From contig NZ_JAFDOE010000011.1 in assembly GCF_018342065.1 (NCBI RefSeq), positions 22,113 to 86,112 on the forward strand: a stretch of DNA of 64,000 nt, given 5' to 3'. Shown in pieces: positions 63,692-64,000 of the stretch. The first letter of the stretch is position 1. Every line of letters starts with the position of its first letter. The notes under the pieces are model-generated. The model had not been told where the DNA came from and searched no databases. It saw only the letters and a program-made list of their open reading frames with translations. The translations under genes were made by a program, and so were the position numbers. Source of the stretch: Citrobacter sp. FP75. GTDB taxonomy: Bacteria > Pseudomonadota > Gammaproteobacteria > Enterobacterales > Enterobacteriaceae.

Positions 63692-63758
63692 AGAGAACGC
63701 TGGCAAGGATGCCGGGAAATGGGAAATAAACGGTAAAATGATAGGCATAATTTTCAGA

Positions 63759-63792
63759 TAAAAAAAATCCTTAGCAAGGATGCTAAGGATTA
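63759..63792 (-). terminator. Terminator after tRNA-Trp (end of an rRNA-tRNA operon)
   Basis: AATCCTTAGCA-TCCT-TGCTAAGGATT plus T-run on the minus strand, just beyond the tRNA-Trp CCA. Confidence 0.9.
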
Positions 63793-63796
63793 TTTC

Positions 63797-63872
63797 TGGC
63801 AGGGGCGGAGAGACTCGAACTCGCGACACCCGGTTTTGGAGACCGGTGCTCTACCAACTGAGCTACGCCCCT
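63797..63872 (-). tRNA. trpT: tRNA-Trp (anticodon CCA)
   Basis: 76 bases with encoded CCA; loop CTCCAAA gives anticodon CCA, and GAGTTCGAGTC is the T-arm. The order aspT-trpT-hdfR matches the distal end of rrnC in E. coli. Confidence 0.95.
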
Positions 63873-63924
63873 AAATTTCTTATCATTAAGCCTGCTAAGA
63901 TAGCAGGCTTAATTTTCTAATAAG

Positions 63925-64000
63925 TGGCGGAACGGACGGGACTCGAACCCGCGACCCCCTGCGTGACAGGCAGGTATTCTAACCAACTGAACTACCGCTC
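63925..64000 (-). tRNA. aspT: tRNA-Asp (anticodon GTC), cut by the window edge
   Basis: 76 of 77 bases are present, with encoded CCA; loop CTGTCAC gives GTC. The first 5' base lies just outside. The rRNA operon expected upstream (rrnC type) is beyond the window. Confidence 0.92.

Overview
This window is a stretch of chromosome from a member of the Enterobacteriaceae. Nearly every protein matches an Escherichia/Salmonella core gene almost end to end, and the order is the familiar metR - yigM - pldB - recQ - uvrD - cyaA - hem - tRNA - wec - rho - rep - ilv - hdfR - rrnC-linked tRNA order, read in the opposite direction to the usual E. coli map. An ERIC element, REP units, an intact ilvG, a fabV gene and an extra gene pair beside cyaY point to a Citrobacter-like relative rather than E. 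coli K-12. The species cannot be fixed from sequence alone.

Layout: (1) 1-8.1 kb: ERIC and MetJ boxes in the metE-metR control region, then metR, yigM, yigL-pldB, rhtB, rhtC, recQ and pldA. (2) 8.2-16.7 kb: yigI, rarD, corA with a long leader that carries a short peptide ORF, uvrD with a LexA box, and the lptM-dapF-yigA-xerC-yigB run. (3) 16.8-19.6 kb: two translationally coupled, exported DKNYY-type paralogues of unknown function, placed between lptM and cyaY, which are adjacent in E. coli K-12. (4) 19.7-27.1 kb: cyaY, cyaA (TTG start, CRP site) and hemCDXY. (5) 27.1-28 kb: the small RNA gene glmZ and the argX-hisR-leuT-proM tRNA operon; the aslA/aslB genes found here in K-12 are missing. 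(6) 28-42.5 kb: yifK and the enterobacterial common antigen operon from wecA to wecG. (7) 42.6-49.9 kb: rho with a decayed rhoL leader ORF, trxA, rhlB, gppA, rep and ppiC. (8) 50-60.5 kb: ilvC/ilvY, fabV, and the ilvLXGMEDA operon with its attenuator. (9) 60.8-64 kb: comM, maoP, hdfR, tRNA-Trp and tRNA-Asp; the window ends inside the tRNA-Asp gene, probably next to an rRNA operon.

How it works together: the region is mostly housekeeping. It covers branched-chain amino acid synthesis, haem synthesis, common antigen assembly, DNA repair helicases, transcription termination and phospholipid and metal homeostasis. I see no phage, IS element, CRISPR array or defence island. The parts least explained by known biology are the DKNYY gene pair (16.8-19.6 kb) and several leader or small-ORF elements (corL-like, rhoL remnant, ilvX, the fabV leader hairpin).
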